A stretch of DNA of 23,918 bases from Silene noctiflora (GCA_009801015.1 VHZZ01000006.1:623949-647866), one strand, 5' to 3'; positions 12,301 to 20,145 are shown, counted from the stretch's first letter. Notes: generated by a model from the sequence alone, not told the origin. Program-made: numbers and translations.

Positions 12301-15300
12301 TTTCCCTCGAGGTTATAATGGGTCAGGAACTATAATATTTGTTTACCAGGGCACTACCTAGAATAATTCTAATCAGGTTTGCAGACTCAAAAAGTCCCCT
12401 TATGGACTTAAACAAGCACCTAGGCAATGGTTTAAAAAAAATTTCTAGCTTTTAGTTACCATTTGCATTCACAAAATCACATGTTGATTACTCTCTATCC
12501 ATTAAGTCTCAAAGTAGCATGATCACCACCATTTTGGTGTTTGTGGATGATATGAACATAGCTGTGAATAGCATGACAGAAATAGAGAAGTTGAATGCTA
12601 TGCTCAACTACTTGTTCCACATGAAAGACTTGGGGGAGTTGTCCTACTTCTTGGGGCTTTAGGTGACAAAGACAGAAAAGGGGTTGTTGTATCCCAAAGA
12701 AATTATAGTGTTGACATGTTGAAAGCATTCAAATTAATAAACAGACGTCTCAAAGTACCTTTGGAAATTCACTACAAGCTAGATCCTAACAAAGGGACAA
12801 GCTTACCTAATCTAGATGTATACAAAAGGTTGATTGGAAAGTTAATATACCCCACAATAACAAGGCAGATATATCATTTTTTGTCCAGCTTCTAAGCCAA
12901 TTCATGCAGGCACTTACATCTGATCATCTACAAAAAGCTAAAAGGGTGGGACCTCAAGGGTGCACCACGAGGCATCCTATTTGCTAATGACTCCAAAGCA
13001 AGGCTAACAGCCTATTGTGATTCGGATTGGGTTTCCGGTCCTTATTCAAGAAGGTCTACCACTGGGTTCTGTGTGCTCCTAGTTCACTCTCCAGTGACTT
13101 CTGAGATACCCTAGCTTGTATCTGTACTTGAGGATCAGGGGTTCACAAAACTTGCTTCAACTCTAAAATGTGATAATCAGGCTGTTATACCATAGCAGCT
13201 ACTTCTGTGCAGCATGCAAGGACAAGACAAATCGAGATTGATTGCCATTCTATCACAGAGAAAGTTGCTATTGGAATCATTCAACTTTCTTATGTGGCAT
13301 CTAGAGATCAGGGAGTGAAAAAGTACAGCCTAAAAGCCAATGATAGTATGCAGTGAAGGTGTAGAATGCTACGCAGCTGGAAAGTGTTGCAAACCACCAG
13401 GTGTACATTTACACATACAACATTTTCCAGCTGCATATACAGCTGCATCTAGTTAAGGTTAGGGTTTACGGGGTCATGGTGCACCTGGTGTATCTTGAAA
13501 CTTTTCTATGCTAAAATTCAGATTTATGCTACATTTTATTGATCTGTTTCTGCAAGTTAGGTCATGGAAGATCGCATACCAAAAAACATTTGCAGAACCC
13601 TGGACAAAAGCAGAACAATAACGAAGAAGCTTCTCAGAGTCTTCAACTTTTACTTCGAACATCTGCAGAATCAAACATAGATGATGCTTAACAATTGATG
13701 GGTTTACAGAAACGAAAAGCACCACCAACAAATTCACATACCCATTTGTGGAACAACAACGCAAATATGTGAGACGCAAATGACTGGCTCCACAGTTTCA
13801 CAATCAGATCAAGAATGGGCTGACCATCTTCTGGCACCTGGATAAAATGTTCTGAGAGTACATCGTAGAAGCATAGGCGATTCTCTCGTCCCTTTTCTAC
13901 AGGAGATATTGCATCAGAAACCCTGCTGAGAATTACATCTGTTTTCAGTTCCAGTATAAAAAATTAGAATGTAGAAATGTAAACAATACATCATCGAGGG
14001 AACATTTATGAAACTCTTAACATCTGGCTCTGACTAAAGGTTTCACACTCATGTAGTCCAATATACGTATAACAGGCTCAAACAAAACATGCAAATGAAT
14101 ACAAAAACTTGTCAAAAGTTGACAGTAGAAATATAGTTGAGATACTAAAAGTCTAAACCACAATCGAGCAAACTAAGGCAGCAAAATAGACACATTATCT
14201 GATTCATTACTTCATTAGTCTTAATCCTACCGAGAACTTATTACTGAAATTCAAGTTACACTAGCCTTTACAAGACAAAAACCAGATTTCACTAGAACAC
14301 ACAGAATCAACCAGACACCCAAGAGTGAAAAAATAGCCACACCGAGTAGAAAAAGTAAATGGACAAAGCAGATATGCGAAAAGGCGTAATTATCAATATC
14401 CATGTCTCTCCAGTTCTTATAACGTGGTTTGCAGTTTGAAGCCTGTAGGTGTATTCAGTTTTCAAAAATCTTATGTGGCTAATCTCTTTAGTTTCATATC
14501 AGTTGTTGCATGGTGGATAGAATGTCAAAGCAACTCACAACTAACAAGTTCTCAATTCTAACTACTCCTACCACCTTATTCAAATGACGCAACTATAATA
14601 ATTTTCCGTTAAAGAATGCATCCGAAATTTACAATGGAGCCATAGACTCATCATTCTTTAGTTTTTGGATTTGATGGTCTAGTAAAATGGCTCACTAAAG
14701 TCGCTAGTGGCTACTCTTCTTTTTATCGTGAATGACAGTCATTTGATATCTTTTTCAAAGCAATTTTCATTCCGGGTCATTCGTAACAGCCTCTTTGTGT
14801 TACTAACACAAGGGTAAGGTTGCGTACATCCGGCCCTCCTAGCCCGCAATTTGACACAGCCCTTGAGGCACTAGGATAATGTCCTCGTTGTTGTTGAATG
14901 CCGAAATTATACCACCATTACCTAAACATGAGCATATGAGTTACACGCGAAACTAGCTTCAACTTCAATTTACACCATTACCTAATTTCACAACACCATA
15001 ACCTAGCAGATTGTGCAAAGTTCGATATAAAATGACGACTCCATAAAAGTATCCAATACCGATACAAACGTTCAATATCATCATTCAAGCCAATCATCAG
15101 ATAGCAACACAATTAACACCATAAGGTGTAACACTAGCTGGACCACTGTGGTTACATTAGACCCTAAAATGGTCACAAAACCCCGTCTTATTTGTTTCAT
15201 ACGGAATTGGCCGTTTGAAACAAGCATTTGCGATTGCATTAATCTAGCTCAATTATAGCCAAAACTTACTGAACTGATAAAAAAAGAATCCGAAATCGAA

Positions 15301-15692
15301 CCGATCGAAAACCGTACCTTTGGCGCGATCATCAACCTCCAAAGCAACATCCGCGAATAATTCTTGCAACAAATTAGGCAGCTGAGACGGAGAAGATTCT
15401 GCCTGGCCATAATCATATCATATAATTATCAATTAATATCAATAATTAGTCACTTAATCACGCAATTAACAAAGATCAAATGCTTAAACAGTAATTACTG
15501 TCAAGTTACTTCGCAGTAATTCATGCACAACATAATCCACACAAAATTGAAAAAAAATATCAAAATTATTCAGTAAAATCAAAATTAATAAAAAAAACAA
15601 AAATCAAAACTAACTCGAAGAAGCTTCTTGTGAATATCTTGAGAGAGAGCGGTGAGATAAGCAATCCTTCGAGATTCAGAATTCTGGTGCAT
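6353..15692 (-). CDS. Conserved plant protein of unknown function with a C-terminal membrane anchor (11 exons)
   Basis: Exons in gene order are 15692-15615, 15402-15318, 13938-13742, 13662-13580, 7889-7844, 7736-7680, 7557-7503, 7402-7302, 7214-7151, 7070-6937 and 6538-6353. Every junction is GT-AG, phases agree, and the frame is open for 361 aa from MHQNSESRR to SKKDV. The protein is mostly helical-looking. Distinct segments are SPVEKGRENR (about 66-75), LWSQSFASHIFALLFHKW (103-120), FLVGGPADIFVTELG (about 218-232) and TPPGGPMYPTRTVRHAAWD (about 275-293). One hydrophobic segment at about 326-347, preceded by aromatic LLYPWYWPSS and followed by basic KLRRPR, suggests a tail anchor with a short C-terminal cytosolic end. 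I recognise the general sequence as a conserved plant protein but cannot name it. Intron 4 (7890-13579) is swollen by an antisense Copia element; introns 2 and 10 hold SINE-type repeats. The coding frame itself looks undamaged. Confidence 0.9.
6590..6700 (+). repeat. tRNA-like repeat, SINE head or LTR-element primer site
   Basis: In intron 10 of the minus-strand gene. TGGTATCAGAG at 6655-6665 matches the common plant LTR-element primer-binding site for initiator Met tRNA. GGTTCGAATCC at about 6677-6687 matches a pol III B box. A-box-like and B-box-like words at this spacing favour a tRNA-derived SINE. No LTR or tail pair confirms either reading. Confidence 0.4.
8830..9506. mobile_element. Composite DNA-transposon insertion in the Copia gag region
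   Basis: The outer ends are TAAGATTATTGGTAGTCTT at 8830 and an inverted partner, CTTACTGATAATCTTA, ending at 9506. Near both ends the word AGTCTT recurs many times in both orientations. A Tourist-like element sits inside. The flanking target duplication is not clear, so family assignment of the outer element is open. Confidence 0.55.
8960..9275. mobile_element. Tourist-like (PIF/Harbinger) MITE
   Basis: The inverted ends GAGCACTAGCAATGG and CCATTGCAATTGCCC are flanked by TAA at 8957-8959 and 9276-9278, the 3-bp target typical of PIF/Harbinger. A second copy of the left end (TAAGAGCATTGGTAATGG) occurs at 9075, so the element is either internally duplicated or two insertions nested left-end to left-end. 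Confidence 0.65.
10080..11525 (+). mobile_element. Copia protease and integrase region (fossil)
   Basis: A protease-site-like stretch ending in SHHM lies at about 10085-10120. The Copia word VPDFKHNLLSIQKF is at about 10440-10480. The GAG-pre-integrase pattern LWRNRLGHAPFNKL is at about 10780-10822. Integrase core pieces include IWGAYKMHYRGRY near 10948-10985 and QQNGLVERKHKDLLE at about 11173-11217. Degraded. Confidence 0.75.
11880..13335 (+). mobile_element. Copia reverse transcriptase and RNase H region (fossil)
   Basis: Recognisable RVT_2 words are AMNNELNALEETDTW (about 11968-12012), KNAFLHGDLEEEVYM (about 12255-12300), the SPYGLKQAPRQWF block (about 12394-12435) and a FVDDM version of the catalytic YVDD word (about 12540-12555). 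RNase H shows AYCDSDW at about 13010-13030, RRSTTGFCV and YVASRDQ near 13294-13314. Degraded. Confidence 0.8.
14763..14900 (+). mobile_element. SINE (Au-like) in intron 2 of the minus-strand gene
   Basis: Contains AACAGCCTCTTTGTG, AAGGGTAAGGTTGCGTACA, a CCCTCCTAG block and a GTTGTTGTTG tail at about 14887-14896. This is the body and tail layout of Au-type plant SINEs. The same family occurs at 956-1080. It lies antisense to the host gene. Confidence 0.7.
15191..15224. repeat. Short palindrome in intron 2 of the minus-strand gene
   Basis: TTGTTTCATACGG is followed after a short spacer by CCGTTTGAAACAA. A nearby TGGTCAC...CCGTCTTA stretch recalls the GACGG-type elements, so this may be one end of a decayed MITE. 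Confidence 0.3.
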
Positions 15693-15850
15693 TTCTAATC
15701 ATAAATCATTCGAATTCAATAATTTGAATTGAATGAGTGAACGATCAAGTTAATTAGATCGAGATTATATATACAATAATTATACACAATAATTGCAGAA
15801 AAATGTTGAATTTTCCAGATTAATACTACTCCGTAGTCCGTACAAGTTAT
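15693..15850 (-). promoter_or_regulatory. Probable core promoter and 5' UTR of the minus-strand gene
   Basis: On the minus strand a TATA-like word, GTATATATAAT, lies at 15774-15764, about 75 nt before the start codon at 15692. A long-inverted-repeat element begins at 15861, so any proximal promoter in original host DNA is under 170 bp. Confidence 0.5.
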
Positions 15851-15860
15851 TATTAATATT

Positions 15861-16430
15861 TGGATTTTTTCGAATTTTACGTAATAGTCCTGGATTTTAA
15901 AGACACCACTAGAGGCACCAGTACCCTCAAAACTTCTTAAATACAAAAGCGTCTTGTTTGCGACGGTCACTATATGTCACAAGTTGAACACGGATAGTGT
16001 CCCTCTCACAATAAGACAAGTGGGGGGAAATGGAGCATCCAATGGTTGGTGTCACTTGCATATTGTGAGAGGAGCACTATCCGTCTTCAGCTTGTGACGG
16101 ATAGTGTCCGTCTTTAATGAGAATTTGTATCTTAAATATGGAGTAGTTTGTAAAATACCCAAATTACTAAAAATTGAATTTTTTTAATGTTAAAATTTTG
16201 TAAAGAAAATATGTTTGCGGTTGAGTAATGATATTTATGTTAATAGTGTGGCAAATTACTGGCAAAAAATCAACAAAAAATTCATAAAATAAACATTTAA
16301 AAGAGCCGAATTAGAACATTTTGGATATTTTAAGAGGTTTTCATTAAGTTCGGCATTGCTAGTGATATTTTTGAAAATCCGGGTATTACGTATAATTCGA
16401 AAAAACACAAGGGTATCATGTAGAAAAACC
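15861..16430. mobile_element. Long-inverted-repeat DNA element, host of a nested MITE
   Basis: The left arm (15861 to about 15941) matches the inverted right arm (about 16328-16430) over roughly 80 bp. The shared course is TTTTTTCGAATT, ACGTAATA, GGATTTT, CACTAG and CTCTTAAA-like blocks, with some length differences. TTAATATT occurs at 15853-15860 and 16432-16439 and could be most of a 9-bp target duplication, but the region is AT-rich. The MITE at 15944-16129 lies at the inner edge of the left arm. Mutator-type is the most likely class. Confidence 0.55.
15944..16129 (+). mobile_element. Mutator-type MITE, copy 1 (186 bp)
   Basis: A perfect 9-bp duplication TCTTAAATA flanks it at 15935-15943 and 16130-16138. 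It starts CAAAAGCGTCTT and ends AATGAGAATTTGTA. Inside are paired GACGGATAGTGTCC / GGACACTATCCGTC words and paired CCTCTCACAAT / ATTGTGAGAGG words, giving a foldable hairpin. It is about 250 bp upstream of the minus-strand gene start. Confidence 0.85.
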
Positions 16431-16812
16431 CTTAATATTAATATTAATGTGTGCGTTTAAAGCATACGTTAGAAAAATCGCTATAACTAATTAATAACGT
16501 TATTAGTTTATTAGATAAATTAGGATTTGTTTGTTGCAATCATAAAATGATGATAAATTAGATATGGGAGGGATTGAGAATGGAGATGGTGACGGAGATG
16601 GGGCAAGAGCGGGTGGGGGAGTGGGTGGAGGGAGTGTTAAGGGAGCTAGGGGAATGTGAGCGAATGGTGTTCGTTTCTGGTTGTTGGGCTATTTGGGAAC
16701 GACGTAATAAGCTTGTGTTTGAGGAAACTAAGTGGGAGGGAGAGGCAGTAGTGCAGCAGGTTCGAGGATTGGTAGAGGAGATGTGTACTGATGATTCGCG
16801 GCAGGGTAGGGG

Positions 16813-16938
16813 CTTGGTCGTGCTGGGGTGGAGTGTAGTGGAGGACGAGGAGGGGAGGGGCTTGGTCGTGCTGGGGTGGAGTGTAGTGGAGGACGAGGAG
16901 GGGAGGGGCTTGGTCGTGCTGGGGTGGAGTGTTGAAGT
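16813..16938 (+). repeat. 48-bp minisatellite inside the LINE RNase H region
   Basis: CTTGGTCGTGCTGGGGTGGA begins at 16813, 16861 and 16909, an exact 48-bp period with two complete units and a partial third. In the open frame each unit reads GLVVLGWSVVEDEEGR. The units are nearly identical, so the expansion is recent relative to the decayed LINE. Confidence 0.9.
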
Positions 16939-17270
16939 GGACAACCGGGGGTGAGGAAAATCAATGTTGATGCTGGCTTGGCTGAGGTGATGAGGATGGG
17001 GCTTGGTGTTGTGTGCAGGAACGAGTTGGGGATCGTCGAGTGGTGCGTGAATGTTCAGAAGCGAGGAATAATGAAGGAGCACCAAAGGAAGTGAAAGCGG
17101 AAGCGGTTTTGTGTGGCATTCAGGAAGCACGGAGGGCTCGCTGTGCTCGGATTGTTGTCATCGAGAGTGATTGCGCCGGAGTTGTTGAAGGCCCGTCAAA
17201 GCGGAAGCGGGGGAGAAGCGAGATCCATCTTATTTAATATGAAATTCATTCTTATTGTAATAGTTTTGAG

Positions 17271-17776
17271 TAGGGGCGGCAATTACTGACACGACACGAA
17301 TCTGACACGAAATTAGCGGGTTAGGGTCAAGACGTTGTGACCCATTTAAATATTTGGGTTGACACGACATGACTCGAAACTTAAATGGGTCGGATTAGGG
17401 TTGATGTCTTTTGACACGAACCCGACACGAATAACACATTTATTTAAAATTGTCATAATATATTTGGCTTTAGTCAATAATTTCACAAAGCAATTTAAAA
17501 TTAGCATTTTCATTCATCATTTTTTGGATAATAGGGTTATAAAACGTAGTTTATTGTATTAGTTTATTGGGTTAAACGGGTTAAAAATGATCTGTTTAAA
17601 GATAAATGGGTTAAACATGTCGGGTTGGGTTATAGAAAAATTAAATGGGTCAGGTTAGGGTTGAGACAAATGACCCGTTTATGTAATTGGGTCGGGTTAG
17701 GGTTAGGGTAGTGGTGACTCGTTTAATATTGACACGAACACAAACACGACACGACCCAACTTGTTTGTCAGGTCTA
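17271..17776. mobile_element. hAT-type MITE (506 bp) inserted in the LINE remnant
   Basis: A perfect 8-bp duplication GTTTTGAG at 17263-17270 and 17777-17784 is the hAT signature. The ends are TAGGGGCGGCAA and TTGTCAGGTCTA, imperfect inverted repeats. The body is full of GACACGAC, GACCCGTTT, GGGTCGGGTTAG and related words, a style common in non-autonomous plant hAT elements. No transposase frame is present. Confidence 0.85.
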
Positions 17777-18004
17777 GTTTTGAGTCCTTTAGTTTTGATT
17801 TTGTGAGTAGGAAATGTAATAGGGTGGCGCATGGGTTAACTCATGTACGACCTTGGTTTTTGGTAGACGATTATGGTCGGTCGATCTCCCTCAGAACATT
17901 GAGGACACTGCGGCAACCGATTTAATTCTAATGCTTTATTAACCTTTGTGGTTATTTAAAAATAAAATAAAAAATGGTGACTTATGGCGTAACAAAGAAG
18001 TAAA

Positions 18005-18227
18005 CAAAGCGTCTTTCTGGTGACGGACACTATCCGTCACAAGCTGAAGACGGACACTATCCGTCACAAGCTGAAGACGGATAGTGTCCCCTCACAATAA
18101 AGCAAGTGGGAGGACAAGTGGGTGGAAAACGGAGCATCCATGTTTAGTGTCACTTGCATATTGTGAAAGGAACACTATCCGTCTTCAGCTTGTGACGGAT
18201 AATGCCCGTCTTCAATGAGAATTTGTG
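18005..18227 (+). mobile_element. Mutator-type MITE, copy 2 (223 bp, with internal duplication)
   Basis: It has the same ends and orientation as copy 1 (CAAAGCGTCTT ... AATGAGAATTTGTG). The flanking 9-bp repeats AGAAGTAAA (17996-18004) and GGAAGTAAA (18228-18236) match at 8 of 9 positions. The left arm holds two tandem copies of a 27-bp unit beginning GACGGACACTATCCGTCACA, which explains most of its extra length over copy 1. Confidence 0.8.
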
Positions 18228-18395
18228 GGAAGTAAATTAATTGATTTTTGGGCAATTGATGAAGTTTGGCTTTTTTATTTGTAACAATCAACAACTAAAA
18301 CCTCAACCATTTGTTTTAATGATGAGGTCCCCTAGTAGTCAACACTCGTATCAAGTCTATCAACCAACAATTGATGATGATGAAGATAAGAAGAT

Positions 18396-18580
18396 CATAA
18401 GGTCTTACTTAAGACGGTTACTATCCGTCTTAAATTTAAAACGGATAGTAGCCCTCTCACACAAATGCAAGTGGGAGGCAAGTGGGTATATCCATTTTCC
18501 ACCCACTTGCATTTGTGTAAGAGACCACTATCCGTCTTAAGTTTAAGACGGATAGTGGCCGTCTTAAATAAGAATATGTG
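18396..18580. mobile_element. Mutator-type MITE of a related subfamily (185 bp)
   Basis: A perfect 9-bp duplication TAAGAAGAT flanks it at 18387-18395 and 18581-18589. Its ends are CATAAGGTCTTACTTAAGACGG and the inverse of CACATATTCTTATTTAAGACGG. Arms of about 80 bp around CACTTGCATTTGTGTAAGAG are close inverse copies, so a transcript would fold into one long hairpin. Open frames here are by-products of the hairpin. Confidence 0.85.
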
Positions 18581-18589
18581 TAAGAAGAT

Positions 18590-18844
18590 TAGTGACAAGT
18601 ATTACAAAAATATAACACATGTTAATGATTTCTAGTTAAAATGTAAAATTAAGATTAAGATAATATCGGACTATCCGTTTTGCAAATAGTGAGATATTAG
18701 TAGAAGATTTGTCTTATCTATACAAGTGGTAGATTATTGAGGCCGTTTTAATGTTAAGACGCGGATATATCAATCTCTTAAGACTTATTGCTACTATAGA
18801 TCACTGGTTGACGATTGAGCTCTTATTCACAAACTCACTCTATC
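18590..18844. other. AT-rich intergenic DNA, nothing recognised
   Basis: No coding frame with family resemblance, no RNA gene and no clear repeat ends were found. Confidence 0.5.
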
Positions 18845-18846
18845 TA

Positions 18847-19050
18847 CCACGAAATGTCTCAATCAATTGTTATCATTTACTTTTGGACGTTTATCAATGC
18901 TCATTTTATTTCGTAAATACCTTTTATTGCATAAGTTTAAAATTATAAAATTTTGATTTTCTATATTTTATGTTATGTATTGAAAATTATTTTAAAAATA
19001 TCTCCATTATTCAAAAAATAAATGATAACAATTGACCGAAACGGAAGAAT
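18847..19050. mobile_element. Stowaway-like (Tc1/mariner) MITE, degraded
   Basis: TCAATTGTTATCATTTA at about 18873-18889 is matched in inverted orientation near 19019-19035. The right end, read inward, is TTCTTCCGTTTCGGTCAATT, close to the common plant Stowaway terminus. TA dinucleotides flank both proposed ends (18845-18846 and 19051-19052). The left end is diverged. Confidence 0.55.
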
Positions 19051-19169
19051 TAATTGATCTATTCACTGTACCTCCGCTCGGACCAATCACACAAATTTGT
19101 AATTTAGACGCCAGCTACGTAGCCTGACTTGCTAGACAATCGCATATTTTCGTCCTCGTTATTAAATTT

Positions 19170-19367
19170 CACAAATTCTCATTGGAGACGGACATTATCC
19201 GTCACAAGGTGAAAACGGATAGTACCTCTCTCCCAATATGAGAGGGGCAGTATTCATGAGGTGCTTCATTTTTCCCCCACTTGCCCTCCTACTTGTCTTA
19301 TTGTGAGAGGGACACTATCCGTCATCAGCTTGTGACGGATAATGTCCGTCATAGGTAAGACGCTTTG
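19170..19367 (-). mobile_element. Mutator-type MITE, copy 3 (198 bp, reverse orientation)
   Basis: A perfect 9-bp duplication ATTAAATTT flanks it at 19161-19169 and 19368-19376. It starts CACAAATTCTCATTGG and ends AAGACGCTTTG, the reverse of copies 1 and 2. Internal GACGGACATTATCC and ACACTATCCGTC words are conserved. It is about 120 bp upstream of the TATA box of the small peptide gene. Confidence 0.85.
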
Positions 19368-19490
19368 ATTAAATTTAGACGCCTACCAATCTTGACATGC
19401 ATGCATGTTGACCACTTGTAAAAAAATTCAAAAAATAATTTTATAATCTAAGATATGTATTGCCTATTTGTATTACATGTAAATGTTTGC

Positions 19491-19498
19491 TATAAATG
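19491..19498 (+). promoter_or_regulatory. TATA box of the small peptide gene
   Basis: TATAAATG lies 59 nt before the start codon at 19550, which predicts a transcription start near 19523 and a 5' leader of about 27 nt rich in A. The spacing is normal for a plant TATA promoter. Confidence 0.6.
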
Positions 19499-19549
19499 TG
19501 AGATGCAATACTTATCAACATAGCAAAAAAATAAATAAATTGAGAAATA

Positions 19550-19774
19550 ATGGGAAATTTAAATAATCGCAAAATATTTCTCTCCTTTTTCTTAGTGACA
19601 CTATTGCTCTTTGTAACTCCTATAATCCAAGCAAGGCAAACCGGAGTATTTATACCAAAAGAAGGGGCGAATCTACACAACAACCCTGTCGAAGAGAAAC
19701 CACCGATTGCTTTGCAACCGGTTAAGTGTTTTTTACCACCTTGTAAGCCATCGCTAAGTGATCAACTTCCTTAA
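19550..19774 (+). CDS. Predicted small secreted peptide precursor (74 aa)
   Basis: A single exon. Residues 1-28 form a clear signal peptide: a basic start (NNRK), a hydrophobic core IFLSFFLVTLLLFV, and a likely cut after IIQA. The mature part of about 46 aa begins RQTGVFIPKEG and is Pro- and Lys-rich. It has two cysteines (60 and 65) in KCFLPPCKPS and ends SDQLP. The size, layout and Pro-rich C-terminus fit a plant signalling-peptide or small defence-type precursor. The FLPPCKPS stretch is only loosely like the PPSxPS core of IDA peptides, so no family is assigned. A TATA box stands at normal distance upstream. An inverted-repeat element begins almost at the stop codon. No intron is needed. 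Confidence 0.65.
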   Translation: MGNLNNRKIFLSFFLVTLLLFVTPIIQARQTGVFIPKEGANLHNNPVEEKPPIALQPVKCFLPPCKPSLSDQLP

Positions 19775-19778
19775 AGGA

Positions 19779-20145
19779 GGTTATATATACATCTGATGTA
19801 TTACCACCAGTTTTATATAGTTTCCGAGCATTATAATAAAGTTTTTGAGTTTTGTTTTAAAAATTATGAGTTTTATTATAAAGTTTCTGAGTTCATTTAG
19901 TAAAACATTAAACTCGAAAAATTACAATAAAACTCAAAAACATTACTTACAAACTCAGTTAAATTTGAGTTTTGACGGAAAAAAAAATTAAAATTAAAAT
20001 CTAACTTATAAACTTTAATAAGCTCAGAAAAAATACACATATGCTCAAAAACTAATAAAGGTTGAGGTAATAAGCTCAGAAAAAATACATATTTATTCAA
20101 AAATAAGTAAAATATAAGGTAATACATCCGATGTATGTTCCTTTT
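19779..20145. mobile_element. Inverted-repeat element abutting the peptide gene stop codon
   Basis: TACATCTGATGTATTACC at 19788-19805 pairs with GGTAATACATCCGATGTA at 20118-20135, and the match extends outward with a small gap to AAAGGA / TCCTTT. The interior repeats AAGTTTCTGAGTTTT-like and AAACTCAAAAA-like words in both orientations. No firm target duplication was seen, so the class is unknown. Confidence 0.6.

Larger units (their letters stand above)
8135..13495 (+). mobile_element. Old Ty1/Copia LTR retrotransposon, broken, in intron 4 of the minus-strand gene
   Basis: The parts run in Copia order on the + strand: LTR-like promoter region, gag, protease, integrase, reverse transcriptase, RNase H. 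This is antisense to the host gene. The left LTR-like part (about 8140-8470) has a TATATATAAAG box near 8424. The right part (about 13335-13495) is short and rearranged, so two full LTRs cannot be aligned. The coding part carries many breaks and the element is clearly a fossil, probably many millions of years old. MITEs have inserted in gag. End coordinates are approximate: an inverted GATACACCAGGT-like word at both limits was used as a guide. Confidence 0.8.
16560..17975 (+). mobile_element. 3' end of a LINE (RNase H region), interrupted and decayed
   Basis: The left part encodes GCWAIWERRNKLVFEE at about 16678-16725, the typical end of the plant LINE zinc-binding region. RNase H pieces follow in shifting frames: INVDAGL, GVVCRNELG, IESDC (about 17160-17175) and GRSEIHLI (17211-17234). 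The final piece, FVSRKCNRVAHGLTHV, lies at about 17803-17850, beyond a hAT insertion, and the ATDLILM word near 17912-17935 is the usual LINE ending. An A-rich tail follows at about 17957-17976. The piece is 5' truncated, frameshifted and not functional. A stand-alone RNase H-like gene remnant is the alternative. Confidence 0.7.

Noticed and set aside
16558-17130. 190-codon minus-strand open frame rich in Pro/Ser/Thr (HPSTTKPLPSSSSTTL repeats)
   Set aside because: It is the reverse complement of the G-rich LINE RNase H region and its 48-bp minisatellite. The low-complexity composition explains the long frame, and there is no promoter or homologous domain.
18241-18540. 99-codon open frame on the + strand and a 67-codon frame opposite it
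   Set aside because: Most of both frames lies in the MITE hairpin at 18396-18580, whose arms code similar CKWE-type words in both directions. The part before the MITE has no recognisable domain.
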